Assembly (NCBI GenBank): GCA_033557465.1
Contig: CM066035.1
Span: 908,393,309 to 908,457,308 of the forward strand
Length of the DNA stretch: 64,000 nucleotides
Direction: 5' to 3'
From: Ichthyophis bannanicus
Lineage: Eukaryota > Chordata > Amphibia > Gymnophiona > Ichthyophiidae
The position numbers and the translations under genes were made by a program. This document shows, piece after piece, positions 1-10,358 of this stretch. Below the pieces are notes generated by a model. The model saw nothing but the letters and a program-made list of their open reading frames with translations. It was not told the DNA's origin and ran no database searches. Positions within the stretch are counted from its first letter, which is position 1. Each line of letters begins with the position of its first letter.

Positions 1-435
1 ATGCCTTAGAATTCTTCTGCTTCCAGAAATCTTTCTCTGCCCCTGAGTCTCCCAGCTCCTGTCTGCTCCTTCTCGGATCACAGCTGCTTAGTGGTTCTCT
101 CTCTCTCGGTTCCTGTTCCTGGTCATCTGACCTATCCTCGTCCAGGTGTTTGTGTCGTTGGTTTTTCTCCTGGTGGTCCTCTCCTTTGTCTAACTGTTTC
201 TGGGTTTTTAACAATCTAGCTGAGTACTGCACTGCCCGCCTCCTGCTTGGGCGTGCCCAATCAGGGACTTGGCTTCTCACCTGCCTTGAAGTGAGGAGTG
301 GTTCCTGATTAGCTCTGCATTCTTTTTTCCTCTCAACAGAGAAAATCCTGCATTCCCCTGCAGTACCGGTTCTCTCCACCGGATCACTATTAGTTTCTCT
401 TGCTTCATAAGAGCCTGCTACATCACAAACTGCAG

Positions 436-1088
436 ATGCTGGAGAAACTGCAGAAGCTACAGACGCTGCTGGAGTGCAGGAAAGAGGTACAGGCCAGGGA
501 GACCTGAAAGGCCAGAGAATACAGAAGGGTCCAGGAGATTCAGGAATGCAAAAGCCGTACTGTGACTGCTGTGTGAAAAACCCAAGCCATATTGCAGCAG
601 CAAGGCAGAGTCTCACCAGGAGTAGGCCTCAAGCCTCGTCCCAAGGAAAGAAGCCGGAGTTACAAGGTAACCCATACTTTTTTGGAAACAGCTTTCAGAG
701 GGCTAGTGTATGGAGAGGACAAGAAACAGAAGCTCCCTGTCCATGTCACACATCGGAGAAGACAAGGTATGAAAAGTTTTTATCAAATAAGAAACTTTTA
801 ACAAAGCAAGGTTTGCAGGAAGCGAATGTAAAACCTTTGAAGAGAGAAGGATACTCACACTGTAGAACAGCTCATGACCGACGCCCTACGCTGAACCCCA
901 GGCACTGGGAGGTCATACAGAATTTGTGTGAAAAGCCTGATTATAGCTTCCCCAGAACCATTGACTCTGTGTCAGATACATTGGAGCAAGAACCGATGCA
1001 AGTGGAAGTGGTAGAGCCCCTTTCTGAGGAAGAAATGGATTGTAGCTTTTGTACCACTGGAAGCTTGGAAGCCTTGTGTAGCAAGTGA
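436..1088 (+). other. Unassigned open reading region, possibly LTR-element derived
   Basis: A frame open to 1088 has its first in-frame ATG at 546; a separate short ATG frame at 436 encodes a leucine-rich stretch (MLEKLQKLQTLLE) before a stop. The longer product is basic, with cysteine pairs (YCDCC near its start, CSFC near its end) and an acidic tail. I do not recognise it. Upstream, a pyrimidine tract ending in CAG (about 338) could be a splice acceptor. AATAAA at 1253 and a GTTGTGACA end near 1430 would suit either the 3' part of an LTR retroelement or a terminal exon. No protease, RT or integrase motif is present, so the assignment stays open. Confidence 0.25.
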
Positions 1089-1252
1089 GCAGTAAACTTG
1101 TGTAATTAGGAAAACTTGTTTTATATCCCCTCTGTGAAGAAAACAGTTTTTGCTTTTGAACCTGAGTTGTACCTTTTCTTTCTAACCTGATGTAAGGACA
1201 TTTCTTTTGTTGTTTGAATCTGATCCGTTTGAACCTTTTGCAATACAAGGGA

Positions 1253-1258
1253 AATAAA
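1253..1258 (+). terminator. Candidate polyadenylation signal AATAAA
   Basis: AATAAA lies about 165 bases after the stop of the unassigned frame. It is followed by T-rich sequence and TTGTGTTCTCTGG, a plausible GT/T-rich downstream element. It may belong to an old LTR rather than to a gene. Confidence 0.3.
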
Positions 1259-1435
1259 GCCTTATTTTCCCTCCACTCGAAGACTTGTGTTCTCTGGGTA
1301 TTTGGTAATAAGGATGCTACCAAGGCTATAAATCCCTGGGCCCTAGAAAATACATACCAAACCCAACCTTATTTATATTTATGTCCAACCTGCCTTGGCG
1401 CTCCTTAATCACCAGGGTGGCGTTGTGACAATATA

Positions 1436-1784
1436 CTATGCAGTGAAAGCTTTTTTTCTGATGTTACTAAATGGGAAGATATTAATCATGTTCCCAGCAG
1501 TTACCAAACGGGCTTTGCATTTACTGCATGGTAATTTAGGCCCATTAATTAAAGGACCCCAAAACTGTATCTAGGATTAGTCATTTTAATTATAGTCAAG
1601 GTATTTTTCTCTTCTATATAAACTTTGCCACCATATTTGCCTCCCCAAACCTTTAATTTCCTTCAAATATTTACTGGAATGAAGAAACAAATTAAATCAT
1701 ATCAAAATAATTCTTTAGAAAAAAATCAAAGTTGAATGTCTGGCAAGAAGGGTTAAAGTTAAAAACAGAATAAAGCTAACCTCA
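1436..1784. other. AT-rich stretch without recognised features
   Basis: AT-rich unique-looking sequence between the unassigned region and the 5' end of the RTE-like LINE. I see no long frame, inverted repeat or RNA-gene motif. Confidence 0.5.
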
Positions 1785-2634
1785 CTTTGCATCAGATAAT
1801 CACATGGTCTACTATTCTGGAAATGAAAGACAAAGAAGAAATGGTGTTGCATTTATAATAAAGAAGAAACTTGCAAGAACTGTAATGAAATACAATTCAG
1901 TCAATGAATGCTTAATCTGTATTCATCTACGAGGAATGCCTATCAACACAACTATAATTCAAGTATATGCCCCAACAACAGCTGCAGAAGAGGATGAAAT
2001 TGAAGTGTTTTATGAACAAGTTCAAGCTGAAACTGACAGAACATACAGACAGAATATCCTGATAGTCATGGGTGACTGGAACGCAAATGTTGGCAACAAA
2101 GAAGAAGGCAAAGTGGTTGGAAAATATGGACTTGGCAACAGAAATGAAGCTGGAGAAAGACTGATAGAATTCTGCAAGACCAACGATCTATTCATCTCAA
2201 ACACCTTCTTCCAGAAACACAAGCGGCGACTGTACACATGGACTTCACCCAATGGATTGTACAAAAATCAAATTGACTACATCTGTGGACGTCAACGATG
2301 GAAAAGCTCTATAACATCAACAAAGACAAAACCTGGAGCTGACTGTGGTTCAGATCATCAACTACTAGTATGCAAACTCAAGCTAAAGTTGAAAAAGAGA
2401 AAACCACTCATGAAGGCAGCAAAATATGACCTTGAAAATATACCACTGGAATTTAAAGACTGCTTACAAAATCGATTTGCTGCTTTAGATACAAATGACA
2501 GAGCTCTAGGAGAATTATGGAATAACATCAAGAAGGTTGTGTTGGAAGAAAGGGAGAAGTCTCTACAAAAGGTGAAAAAGCAAAACCGGCCAAAATGGAT
2601 AACGGAAAATTGCCCAGAAACACAGAGAAGCTAA
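1785..2634 (+). pseudogene. RTE/BovB-like LINE, endonuclease part (segment 1a)
   Basis: The frame from about 1785 to 2634 encodes the C-terminal two thirds of an APE-type endonuclease, the enzyme that nicks target DNA for LINE insertion. Visible blocks are VYYSG, a GVAFIIKK strand, QVYAPT, the catalytic GDWNANVG, a TWTSPNG..QIDYI block and the terminal SDHQLL. The N-terminal ETHW-like part is missing, so the copy is 5'-truncated close to 1785. The frame breaks at 2634, before the reverse transcriptase. The block order and spelling are those of the RTE clade (BovB-like) rather than CR1 or L1. It continues at 2846, 8529 and 19004, interrupted by later insertions. Confidence 0.85.
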
Positions 2635-3770
2635 AGCCAGAGGAGAAAGAAAGACAATTGCAGAACTCAACAGAGATTTCCAATGTGCAGCAAGACAGGA
2701 CAAGGAAAAGTAGTACAATGACACATGCAAGGAAATAGAAGCAGAAACTATTAGAGGAAGAATAAGATCTGTTTTCCTAAAGCTACGAGAGTTAAAGAAA
2801 AAATACCAGCCTCGAATTGGAATATTACAAGATGCTCAAGGTTCTATGTTGAATGATGATGAGGAGATCAAGAAAAGGTGGAAAGAATATACAGAGTCAT
2901 TATACCATAAAGATCAAGTGGACCAACAGCCATTTCAACCTGTACCTTATGATCCGGAACCATTGGTGATGAGAGAATTTGAAGCAGTATTGAAAACCTT
3001 ATCAAATAACAAAGCGCCAGGCATTGATCGCATTCCCATAGAAGTATTTCAGAAAACTGATGCAGCTGTTACCATACTTACAAGGCTCTGCCAAGAAATT
3101 TGGAAGACAACATCATGGCCAACAGACTGGAAAAGATCTGTGTTTATACCAACACTAAAGAAAGGTGATCCAACTGACTGTGGAAATTATCGCACAATCG
3201 CCCTGATCTCACATACCAGCAAGATTCTACTGAAGATTATTCAACAAGGACTACAACCATACCTGGAACAAGAACTACCTGAAGTGCAAGCAGGGTTCAG
3301 GAAAGGACGAGGAATGAGAGACATCAACGCGTATGTGAGATGAATCCTTGAAAAGACTAAAGAATGCCAAAAGGATATCTATTTGTGCTTTATCGACTAT
3401 AGGAAGGCTTTTGACTGTGTAAACCATGAGAAACTCTGGGCCACATTAAGAAGCATGGGTATACCAGAACACCTGATCGTTCTCTTGCACAATCTGTACA
3501 TTGATCAAGAAGCAATAGTTTGAACGGAACAAGGAGAAACAGAATGGTTTAAAATAAGCAAAGGTGTAAGACAAGGCTGCATACTATCTCCCTACCTATT
3601 TAATTTCTATGCAGAACAAATCATCAGAGAAGTAGGATTGTATGACGACAACAGAGATGTGAAGATTGGTGGAAGACTCATCAACAACCTTTGCTATGCT
3701 GATGATACCACATTACTGGCTGAAAATGAAGATGATCTGAAACATTTGCTTCTCACGATCAAAGAACATA
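2635..3770 (+). pseudogene. RTE/BovB-like LINE, reverse transcriptase part (segment 1b)
   Basis: After a linker with stops (2635-2845), the frame 2846-3343 carries the RT N-terminus: NNKAPGIDRIP, the TDWKRSVFIPTLKKGD block, YRTIALISHTSKILL and QAGFRKGRG. An in-frame TGA at 3341-3343 breaks it. The same frame continues with FIDYRKAFDCVNHEKL, a second TGA at 3521-3523, then GVRQGC and the catalytic CYADDTT near 3696. It stops at 3770, exactly where element E1 starts, and resumes at 8529. With at least two stops plus the upstream frameshift it is non-coding. Confidence 0.85.
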
Positions 3771-3964
3771 GGGGTATGTTTACTAAACCGTCTTAATGTT
3801 ACCGGCGCTAGTTGCAGCATTAATGTAAAGAATTCCATATAAGGTAGTGGGCGGTCTGGAGGGTAGGTTGCAAGGAATCGGTATTGTGCGATAGTGGGTG
3901 CTATGGCACATTAACGCGTGTTAACCCTAAGTTCATGCCAGCACAGTGTTAGAAGCTATAAAGA

Positions 3965-4330
3965 TGTAGCCCACTGGTTACTGCAAGGACTGTGGAGGCA
4001 GAGGTCATGGGTTTGATAATGCAGTGGTGTCATGTAAGAAGGCTGTCTGAGGCATTTCCTTTCAATTTAAATCAGTGCTGCCAGCAAAAACACCCTCACA
4101 GTGCCGTAACCTAAGGCACTCCATAGGGCACATTATAAAGTGCTTTTTAGGGTGCCTTATGAGGCACATTAGGCTACAGCACTGTGAGGGTGTTTTTGCT
4201 GGCAGCACTGATTTAAATTAAATGCAAAAGCCTCAGACAGCCTTATTAAATAAGACCATTGTGGGATCAAACCCACAACCTCTGCCTCCACAGTCATTGA
4301 AGTAACCAGTGGCTATATCTCTATAGTGTC
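3965..4330. repeat. tRNA-like fold-back in the E1 left arm
   Basis: A tRNA-like module (TAGCCCACTGGTTA at 3969, then ATGGGTTTGATAA) leads into a stepped series of GGCAC and GTGCC words (about 4100-4180). The same material then returns inverted: the GCCAGCAAAAACACCCTCAC strand near 4080 is mirrored near 4185, and a reversed tRNA-like copy runs to 4330. The arms are about 160 bp. Equivalent fold-backs occur in E3 and half of one in E5. Confidence 0.6.
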
Positions 4331-6121
4331 TAACACACCGCTGGCTGGCTACAGAAAGACTGCAGGTCACCACACAAACTGTCTACTGTGGTTACCAGGT
4401 TAGGGTAAACCCACCCAAACCCATGATGCACTGCACATGCAGATCAGCAGTCTACATCTGATCACAAGATGGGGTATGTGCCTCTATAGCACCCCGGCCT
4501 GGTAGGGGGAACTGACCGTGTGTGTTACTGGTGAAGAAACACAGAGATCCGAGAACGGCACCAACTGAAGAAAACCCCATGATCTGGCCACAATACCACG
4601 GCTCTTTTGGTCTCTGGTCCCTCAAGCAGTGAGAAACAGGCAGAGAGTAATACAGAACACAATCACATACACAAAGTGCTACTTTCTTTGAGCTCAGAGG
4701 GAAAATGGCAGACAGTCTGTGGACACGCACAGTTCCACGCCTGCCGGATTCAAATTCTTCCTCCTGGAAAGCTCTTTCTATTAAAGAAAAAGGGGAAGTA
4801 ACAGTCATTTATAATAAAACGTGAAATGACACAAGGTGTCGCCAAAGTTCTTTTTACAGAGTAAGATCTGATTACAGTGTATTAGATGAAATTTACTTGA
4901 TTATGACAAAATTATTTATAATTGCAAAGTTGCAAAAATTATGTTGTGTCAGCATTGACTGTACAATGAACTATGGTTGCGCAGTTCATAGCCTATGTTT
5001 ACTCTTTATGCTTGCGTTAACAATGTTCCAAACTATTTTAAAGATGGTTACACAGAACTCATGTTCATGACATCCTATTCTATTTAAGAGGAAGTAGGTG
5101 AAAAGCCAAACTTCTAAACTCATTCTGTATCAAGAAATTCATCCATCTTCAATTACATATTGGGGATTCTGGTATCCCCTTTATCTGTCCATTTCTACAA
5201 CTGGTACAGAGTAGCTACAGACTGTGACATTGTGTGGTTCCTGTGCTCACCCTGAGGGTAAGGTGGGGTGCCCAGCACCAGGTCCGCAGCACATGGCATG
5301 ACTGAGATAGGCTGGGCTGCAGGTCCTCATCAGTGCTAGTGTGTGATAGGTAGTACTTGCAGACACACCTAGAATGCACCTGTGTCCATCTGTATTTCCC
5401 AGTTGCATCTAGCCCTAGTGGACTATGATGCACCCAGAATAGTGCATATCCTGTGTGGTTGCCATGGGTACATGTTATAAAAGAAGGGTGGTGTTTGGAC
5501 CCAAAAGCAGATTATGTAGCATCACCCAACCCACTCTCTGGGGGACAGGATCTCCCACCAACAGATCCACAATCTAGATCTCTGCAATTGTGGCAGTAGA
5601 GGAGACCATCAACCCCAGTCTTGCTGGGGAATAGGCACCCTACAGGACAGTCAATGCAGATCTGTACGCATCACATAGGGCACTGACAGACAAGCAGTAG
5701 GCCTGGAAAAGCTCAGCTGCCCCCCACCACTATCTAACATTCACCAGCAAAGAGCACAGTCAGTTTCAACCCACTGCACCCTGCAAGGTGTTCCAGCCAT
5801 ACACAAGCTAACTGCAGACAGTCCGCTAGCTAGTACATAGTACATGTTCCCAGAAGAACTGTGTGTACCCTAAAACGGGACGTGAGCACACACACACCAA
5901 GCAAGTACATCAGTGATTGGGCCCCAGGAAAAGGAACTCAGAGATATCACTTGAGGGAAATACTGTATAGCACTATGGGGGAACCTAGCCATGCCATGGT
6001 CCCTGCTCAGTCAGGGTGAGAGTGACCTCCCAGCATGACATGCTGTGGCCACCCTGTCCGTGCAGGTGGTGGTCGGGCACTACAGTGTCCCAGCCATTGC
6101 CCTATGCCCTGTGCAGATGCA

Positions 6122-6392
6122 TTACCGGAGGATGTAGTAAGAGCTTTTAGTGTAGCTGGGTTTAAAAAAGATTTGGACAAGTTCCTGGAGGAAATGTCCA
6201 TAAACCATTATTAAAAAGGGACCCAGGATATCATTGCTTGACCCAATACAAGCATTGTGGAACCTGTGTCTCTTAGGGATACTTCTAGGTACGTATGACC
6301 TAGATTGGCCACTGTTGGAAACAGGATACTGGTCTTGATGGACCTTGGTCTGACCCAGTATGGCATATCTTATGTTCTTATCCTGCCCAGAC
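6122..6392 (+). repeat. CR1/L3-like LINE 3' tail inside E1
   Basis: The sequence starts with an RT C-terminal coding remnant (GAGGATGTAGTAAGAGC) and ends with the conserved tail TGGCCACTGTTGGAAACAGG ... TGACCCAGTATGGCA ... TTATGTTCTTA. The tail is shared with 60300-60385. It is a 5'-truncated LINE insertion that landed in E1. Confidence 0.75.
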
Positions 6393-6676
6393 CGCTGTGT
6401 CCGGGCCATACCCACAATACCTTGCTGCTCATTATGCACATTGGCAGGCTAACACTGGAGACAGTGCAAGCATTGGGGGCTCAGTAAGGTGGAGGCAGCC
6501 ACAAAACACACACTCCCACACTTATGTCAGCATTGTGCAAAGAGAGAGGTGTTTGGCAGCCCTGGCCTCTACACCAGTCCTGGGCACAGTGCAGGCATTG
6601 CTCTGGTACTCAATACTGTTAGGGTCACTCTCCGGGGTGGGAAACACTGTCAGTAACAAAATATGAAACACACACA

Positions 6677-6777
6677 ACATATATCAAAAGGTTGCTATGA
6701 TGAATCTCTGTTAACAAATTGTGTTTAATGTAGGATCTGTTATCTGACATTGATCATAGCAACCTTTTGATATATGT
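6677..6777. repeat. Hairpin with 25-bp perfect stem
   Basis: Positions 6677-6701 and 6753-6777 are exact reverse complements around a 51-base loop; the stem contains ATCAAAAGGTTGCTATGAT. Related hairpins sit at equivalent places in E5 (53660-53768) and E6 (about 58603-58705), with degraded versions in E2 and E3. It therefore belongs to the ancestral E element. Confidence 0.7.
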
Positions 6778-6947
6778 GGAACATGTTTCCATGTTTATGA
6801 TGGCATTGCTAAGGTATGCAGGTGCTACTATAGGTAGATGCTGCTCCGCACAGGGCCCAACAGCCTGACTCTCCATGGGGCTATGGATACTGGAGCCTGT
6901 GGGTGTGGGTGTGGGTGTTTGTGGCTCTGTTGGTGTATGTCCTAGGG

Positions 6948-7140
6948 CAGAGGTTTCCAACTCCAGTCCTGGTGGGGCCAACACGATTCAGGTTTTCATG
7001 CTGTCCCTAATTAATATGCATGAGATACATTTGCATACAATGGGGGCGGTGCATACAAATGCATCTCAAGCAGATTTCTTAGGGACAGCATGAAACCTGA
7101 ATGGTGTTTGGCCCTCCAAGACTGCAGTTGGGAATCTCTG
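6948..7140 (+). mobile_element. Non-autonomous hAT-like element in E1
   Basis: Imperfect palindrome beginning CAGAGGTTTCCAACT and ending AGTTGGGAATCTCTG. The flanks are 8-bp duplications (TCCTAGGG / CTCTAGGG, 6 of 8 matching). Sister copies occupy the same internal site in E2, E3, E5, E6 and E8. Confidence 0.65.
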
Positions 7141-7269
7141 CTCTAGGGACTGCACATGTCTATGGTGTATGTGCTCTGTAGGGTAAAATATAGACGTTTA
7201 TGGCGTGTATATTTTATCTGCAATAAAAGTTCCTTCTTTATTACTGGGTAAAACATAGGGACATGGTCT

Positions 7270-7361
7270 GCAGGAGCCACAGCTGGGACTTGAACCTGTG
7301 ACCTTCTGCCCCTGAACACGCTGGCTATGTGTACTGCACCAAACTGTTGCCATAGAGGCAG
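7270..7361 (-). repeat. tRNA-like module
   Basis: Read on the minus strand it has an A-box-like TGGTGCAGTACAC and a B-box-like GGTTCAAGTCC about 45 bases apart. Cloverleaf stems are weak, so it is a tRNA-derived relic, not a tRNA gene. Homologous modules occur in the other E copies. Confidence 0.5.
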
Positions 7362-7719
7362 GTCATTCCTTGGGGATACCATTACTGTTTGTCAGACAGA
7401 CCTTGTCTTTTGCGGTGCATGGCACTCACCTAAACAGGGCTTGGCCTTGGTCTGCTGGGGGCAGATGCCATTGCCCCCTCCACCACCAGCACCCCTCCAC
7501 CACCATGCTGACATGTCCTTATGCCGGTGGTTCTGGTGGTGCGCAGTCCCAGGCCATCCAATGTGCCGGTAGGCGGCTGCCTATGGTGCGTGAGGGTAGG
7601 AGTGCCTGCATAGACATCCACGCTTCCCCCTGGCACCGCCTGCCAGTGTTATGTGCCCTTTGGGGTACTTGCTGGGTAATGTCCATTGTGGCACTGTGGG
7701 ACACACACTCATGGACATG

Positions 7720-7890
7720 TTTATTTATTTATTTATTTATTATTTATTAACATTTCTTATATACCACACTATTTGACATCAGCATGGTTTACATGGAACA
7801 GAAACATCCGACAAGTTGCATATGTCTGATCATTACAATTAACAGGATATGGAACTTGGATAACAGGGTAAACTATATACATAAGAAGTG
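7720..7890 (-). repeat. Interspersed repeat 3' tail with (TTTA)n
   Basis: A TTTA-repeat run followed by ACATTTCTTATATACC and a GGTTTACATGGAACAG block is the reverse of a SINE/LINE tail ending in (AAAT)n. The same block recurs at 34114-34320. Confidence 0.55.
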
Positions 7891-8528
7891 TAGCGAGAAA
7901 AGGATACTGTTTGGTGTTTTACATTGTTGGGGACACATGTTGCGAGGGCTTGCCTGGTTGACTACTACTATTGCTGAAGTTCTCGCTATTCAAGTGGGAC
8001 TGAGGTCAGTTGCTGTCTTGCTGGTTTTCGATTTCTACATTCCTATGTGTTACCTAGGCATCTGCCTAGTCCACCATGTGCCCCAGCTGCCCCACTGCAT
8101 GTCCCGCCTGCAGCCCCATGTACCCCATTTGCAGCCTCACCATCGTGCCCTTTTGTACTTGGGCACTATGCTGTTGCTGCACATGTATCACTACTATCAC
8201 TTTTCTTGGTCTACCTGCCTTTGGTGTACATTGCTGACTGAACTGCTTTCTCTCTCCTGTAAATGTGCCTCTAACGCGAGGTTTTCACTGGCGTTAATTT
8301 TCAGACCCTGATTTCACAGCGTTAGTGTGCCTGGAGTCTCTCCCCGCCCACTCTCTGCCCATTGACCCCTTATCTCCGCCCTCTAGGGAGCCTTACTTCA
8401 CCCTCTGTGCACTTTAACGCCGCCGGAGACGTTATCGTGTGATGCGTGAGATTATCGCATGGTAATGCGCCATTATTGTGCAATAATGTTGCCGCTGCGA
8501 CGTTAGCACTGTTTAGTAAACATACCCC

Positions 8529-8968
8529 ATCATCTCAAAATGGGCCTGCACCTTAATGTAAAGAAGACAAAGATCATGACAACTGGCAAAATCAACAGGT
8601 TCATCGGTGAAGGAGAAGAAATTGAAATCGTGGAGAACTTTAACCTACTTGGATCAACTAAAATAAAGAACAAGCAGTCAAGAAATCTGACGACATATTG
8701 CTCTTGGCAGAATAGCTATGAAAGACCTAGACAAGATTCTCAAGATCAGAAATGTCTCTCTCCATACAAAGATTCGACTTGTTCAAGCCATGGTATTTTC
8801 AATAACATCATATGGATGTGAAAGCTGGACAGTGAAAAAGATAGACAGGAAGAAAATTGATGCCTTATGGTGCTGACGGCGAATACTGTGTATACCATGA
8901 ACTGCCCAAAGAACAAACCAGTTAGTACTAGAGGAGATCAAACCTAAGCTTTCTTTAGAAGCTCAGAT
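8529..8968 (+). pseudogene. RTE/BovB-like LINE, RT C-terminal part (segment 2)
   Basis: The LINE resumes directly after E1 with MGLHLNVKKTKIM, then a frameshifted IVENFNLLGS block, MVFSITSYGCESWTVKK (shifted frame, near 8790-8850) and a decayed W-C-RR block. It is cut at 8968 by the ERV 5' LTR. The last four bases, AGAT (8965-8968), are the ERV target duplication. Confidence 0.85.
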
Positions 8969-9389
8969 TGTGGTAGGCGAAGGCCTATGATTCATGGTGT
9001 CTGAAATAAGCAGACAGGCCTAACAAGCTTGACCTGTAAATGAAGCCTGTGAAGATGCCCATAGGAATTGCACATCCCCCAATCTGCTGCTATTGTAGAA
9101 TTAGAACTTTGCAAAGCATAAATCAGCTTAGATAAGCAGAACTGAACCTTGGAAAATACAGAGAAATAAGTTTAAATTGCCACTGATAAGGAGTACAGCT
9201 GTACGGCATTTAATTAAATGTGTTGAAAGAAAAGTAACAGTGCCCTGCTTCCCCACATGGACTAACTAGTCAAATGGCCTTGGAGGAAAAAAGTATCAAA
9301 GTTGGTGAACTGACCATTGTAATTGGGACTAGAAGGGGGGTGAGCAGGTGCTAAGCCCAGTCAAAGGACATTATTGGATAGCCATATCA

Positions 9390-9434
9390 GTACCGGGACC
9401 AATAGAAGGGGTACGGGAGGGTACCGGGACCAAT
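9390..9434 (+). promoter_or_regulatory. Duplicated CCAAT motif in U3
   Basis: GTACCGGGACCAAT occurs at 9390-9403 and again at 9421-9434, 31 bp apart and just upstream of the TATA box. This is a likely proximal promoter/enhancer repeat, and it is also present in the 3' LTR. Confidence 0.65.
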
Positions 9435-9470
9435 GAAATGTTTTTCTATACCTAGAATGGAATAGAAGTC

Positions 9471-9477
9471 TATAAAA
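9471..9477 (+). promoter_or_regulatory. TATA box of the 5' LTR
   Basis: TATAAAA lies about 40 bp after the second CCAAT unit and 74 bp before AATAAA. It places the start of R near 9495-9505. Confidence 0.75.
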
Positions 9478-9544
9478 GTTGTTGTTTTGCTAGAAACCAT
9501 TGCTCAGCCATTTTGAATTTGATTCTGCTTGAGACTTGTGCACA

Positions 9545-9550
9545 AATAAA
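9545..9550 (+). terminator. Polyadenylation signal in LTR R region
   Basis: AATAAA within the LTR; the equivalent copy at 18937-18942 in the 3' LTR would end viral transcripts. Confidence 0.7.
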
Positions 9551-9617
9551 TGATTTGGACCTTCTGAACAGACTCCTGGTATCATTGGTTTGTCTGCGCT
9601 CTGCTGCTACATATTCT

Positions 9618-9635
9618 TGGTGCATTGGCCGGGAA
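9618..9635 (+). promoter_or_regulatory. Primer binding site for tRNA-Gly(GCC)
   Basis: TGGTGCATTGGCCGGGAA lies six bases after the 5' LTR. It is the reverse complement of the 3' 18 bases, including CCA, of vertebrate tRNA-Gly(GCC) as I know it, with no mismatch. The provirus therefore would prime minus-strand DNA synthesis with tRNA-Gly. Confidence 0.85.
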
Positions 9636-10358
9636 GGTGTGGTAATAGAGGGTATATAGGGCAATATACCACGACTTTCCGCCTCTACAGGTTTGGTCCT
9701 ACCGGGATCGCGCCCTACCGACGGGGGCTCGCTCCCTGGCGCCACCGGTCCCTTGCATCGGAGGGAGCTGGCCGGACCTCGGCGGGTGCTGGGCCCGGCT
9801 GGAGCCAACACCTCGAACCCGAGTGAGGGGAGTCCGAGGTCCAACTCATGCGCTTGCTTGGGAACTTTGAGGACCTGATCCGGTGAGTAGAGTTTTGATT
9901 TGGTATGTCTAGACAGATGAGTCAGAGCAGTACTGCCATTTGAATCTTGAATTTTGAACTTGGAACTTGGTAAGAGAGCTTGATCACCTCTCAAAGACGG
10001 ACCGATTAACCCTGCATGAGTATTCGCGGGGTGAAACTCCCGTCTTCTTGTATTTTGGAATTTGAATAAGACTAGTCAGAATAGACAGGATTGAATTGTG
10101 GGTTTGGGATACGTTGCTAGCATGATTGTGTGAATGAAGTTTGAATGAGAGGTCTGGCAGCACGGACCAAGCGAAGGCGGACCCCTGAGTAACGCAGTTC
10201 CTGACCGGGCGACCGCGTTCAGGTCGTAAAAAGGGGGAAGCGACCGTCGTCTTGTCTCGTTATTTGTTTCCCTTATATGTTTCTAGGGCCGTGAGGACCC
10301 CTTACCCACGGTCTGCCCTCCTTTTCCCTTCTGTCTGTTGTTGCGCGCACACATCGAA
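9636..10358 (+). other. ERV leader with candidate splice donor
   Basis: About 720 bases separate the primer site from gag. CGGTGAGTAG (GT at 9883-9884) is a strong 5' splice-site match and a good candidate for making the env message. Short frames here are not convincing. The packaging signal should lie here, but I cannot delimit it. Confidence 0.6.

Larger units (their letters stand above)
3771..8528 (+). mobile_element. E1: long non-autonomous Harbinger-like element, 4.76 kb
   Basis: It begins GGGGTATGTTTACTAAAC and ends with the reverse complement. It interrupts the RTE reading frame between 3770 and 8529, which fixes both borders independently of the terminal repeats. The flanking trinucleotides are ATA and ATC, a decayed 3-bp duplication. 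The left arm holds a tRNA-like fold-back (3965-4330). The middle holds a CR1/L3 tail (6122-6392), a 25-bp hairpin (6677-6777), a hAT element (6948-7140) and a reversed tRNA-like module (about 7270-7360). The right arm has a C-rich block (8337-8369) and CpG-rich palindromes. No transposase frame is present; short frames inside look incidental. Confidence 0.75.
8969..9611 (+). mobile_element. ERV 5' LTR (643 bp)
   Basis: Starts TGTGGTAGG and ends GCTGCTACA, as expected for a retroviral LTR (TG...CA). It matches the 3' LTR (18361-19003) base for base except at about five positions by eye, with no length change. AGAT precedes it and follows the 3' LTR, a 4-bp target duplication typical of gamma-type retroviruses. 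U3 carries duplicated CCAAT-containing units and a TATA box; R contains AATAAA. Confidence 0.95.

Noticed and set aside
913..1323. Minus-strand frame of about 136 codons
   Set aside because: Lies opposite the unassigned plus-strand frame and runs through AT-rich sequence; no motif recognised.
7327..7750. Overlapping frames in E1, and similar ones in E3, E5, E6 and E8
   Set aside because: They are not kept in the same frame between E copies and have no domain; they lie across the tRNA-like and hAT modules.
9590..9878. Short frames in the ERV leader
   Set aside because: They begin inside the LTR or in the leader with no conserved features.
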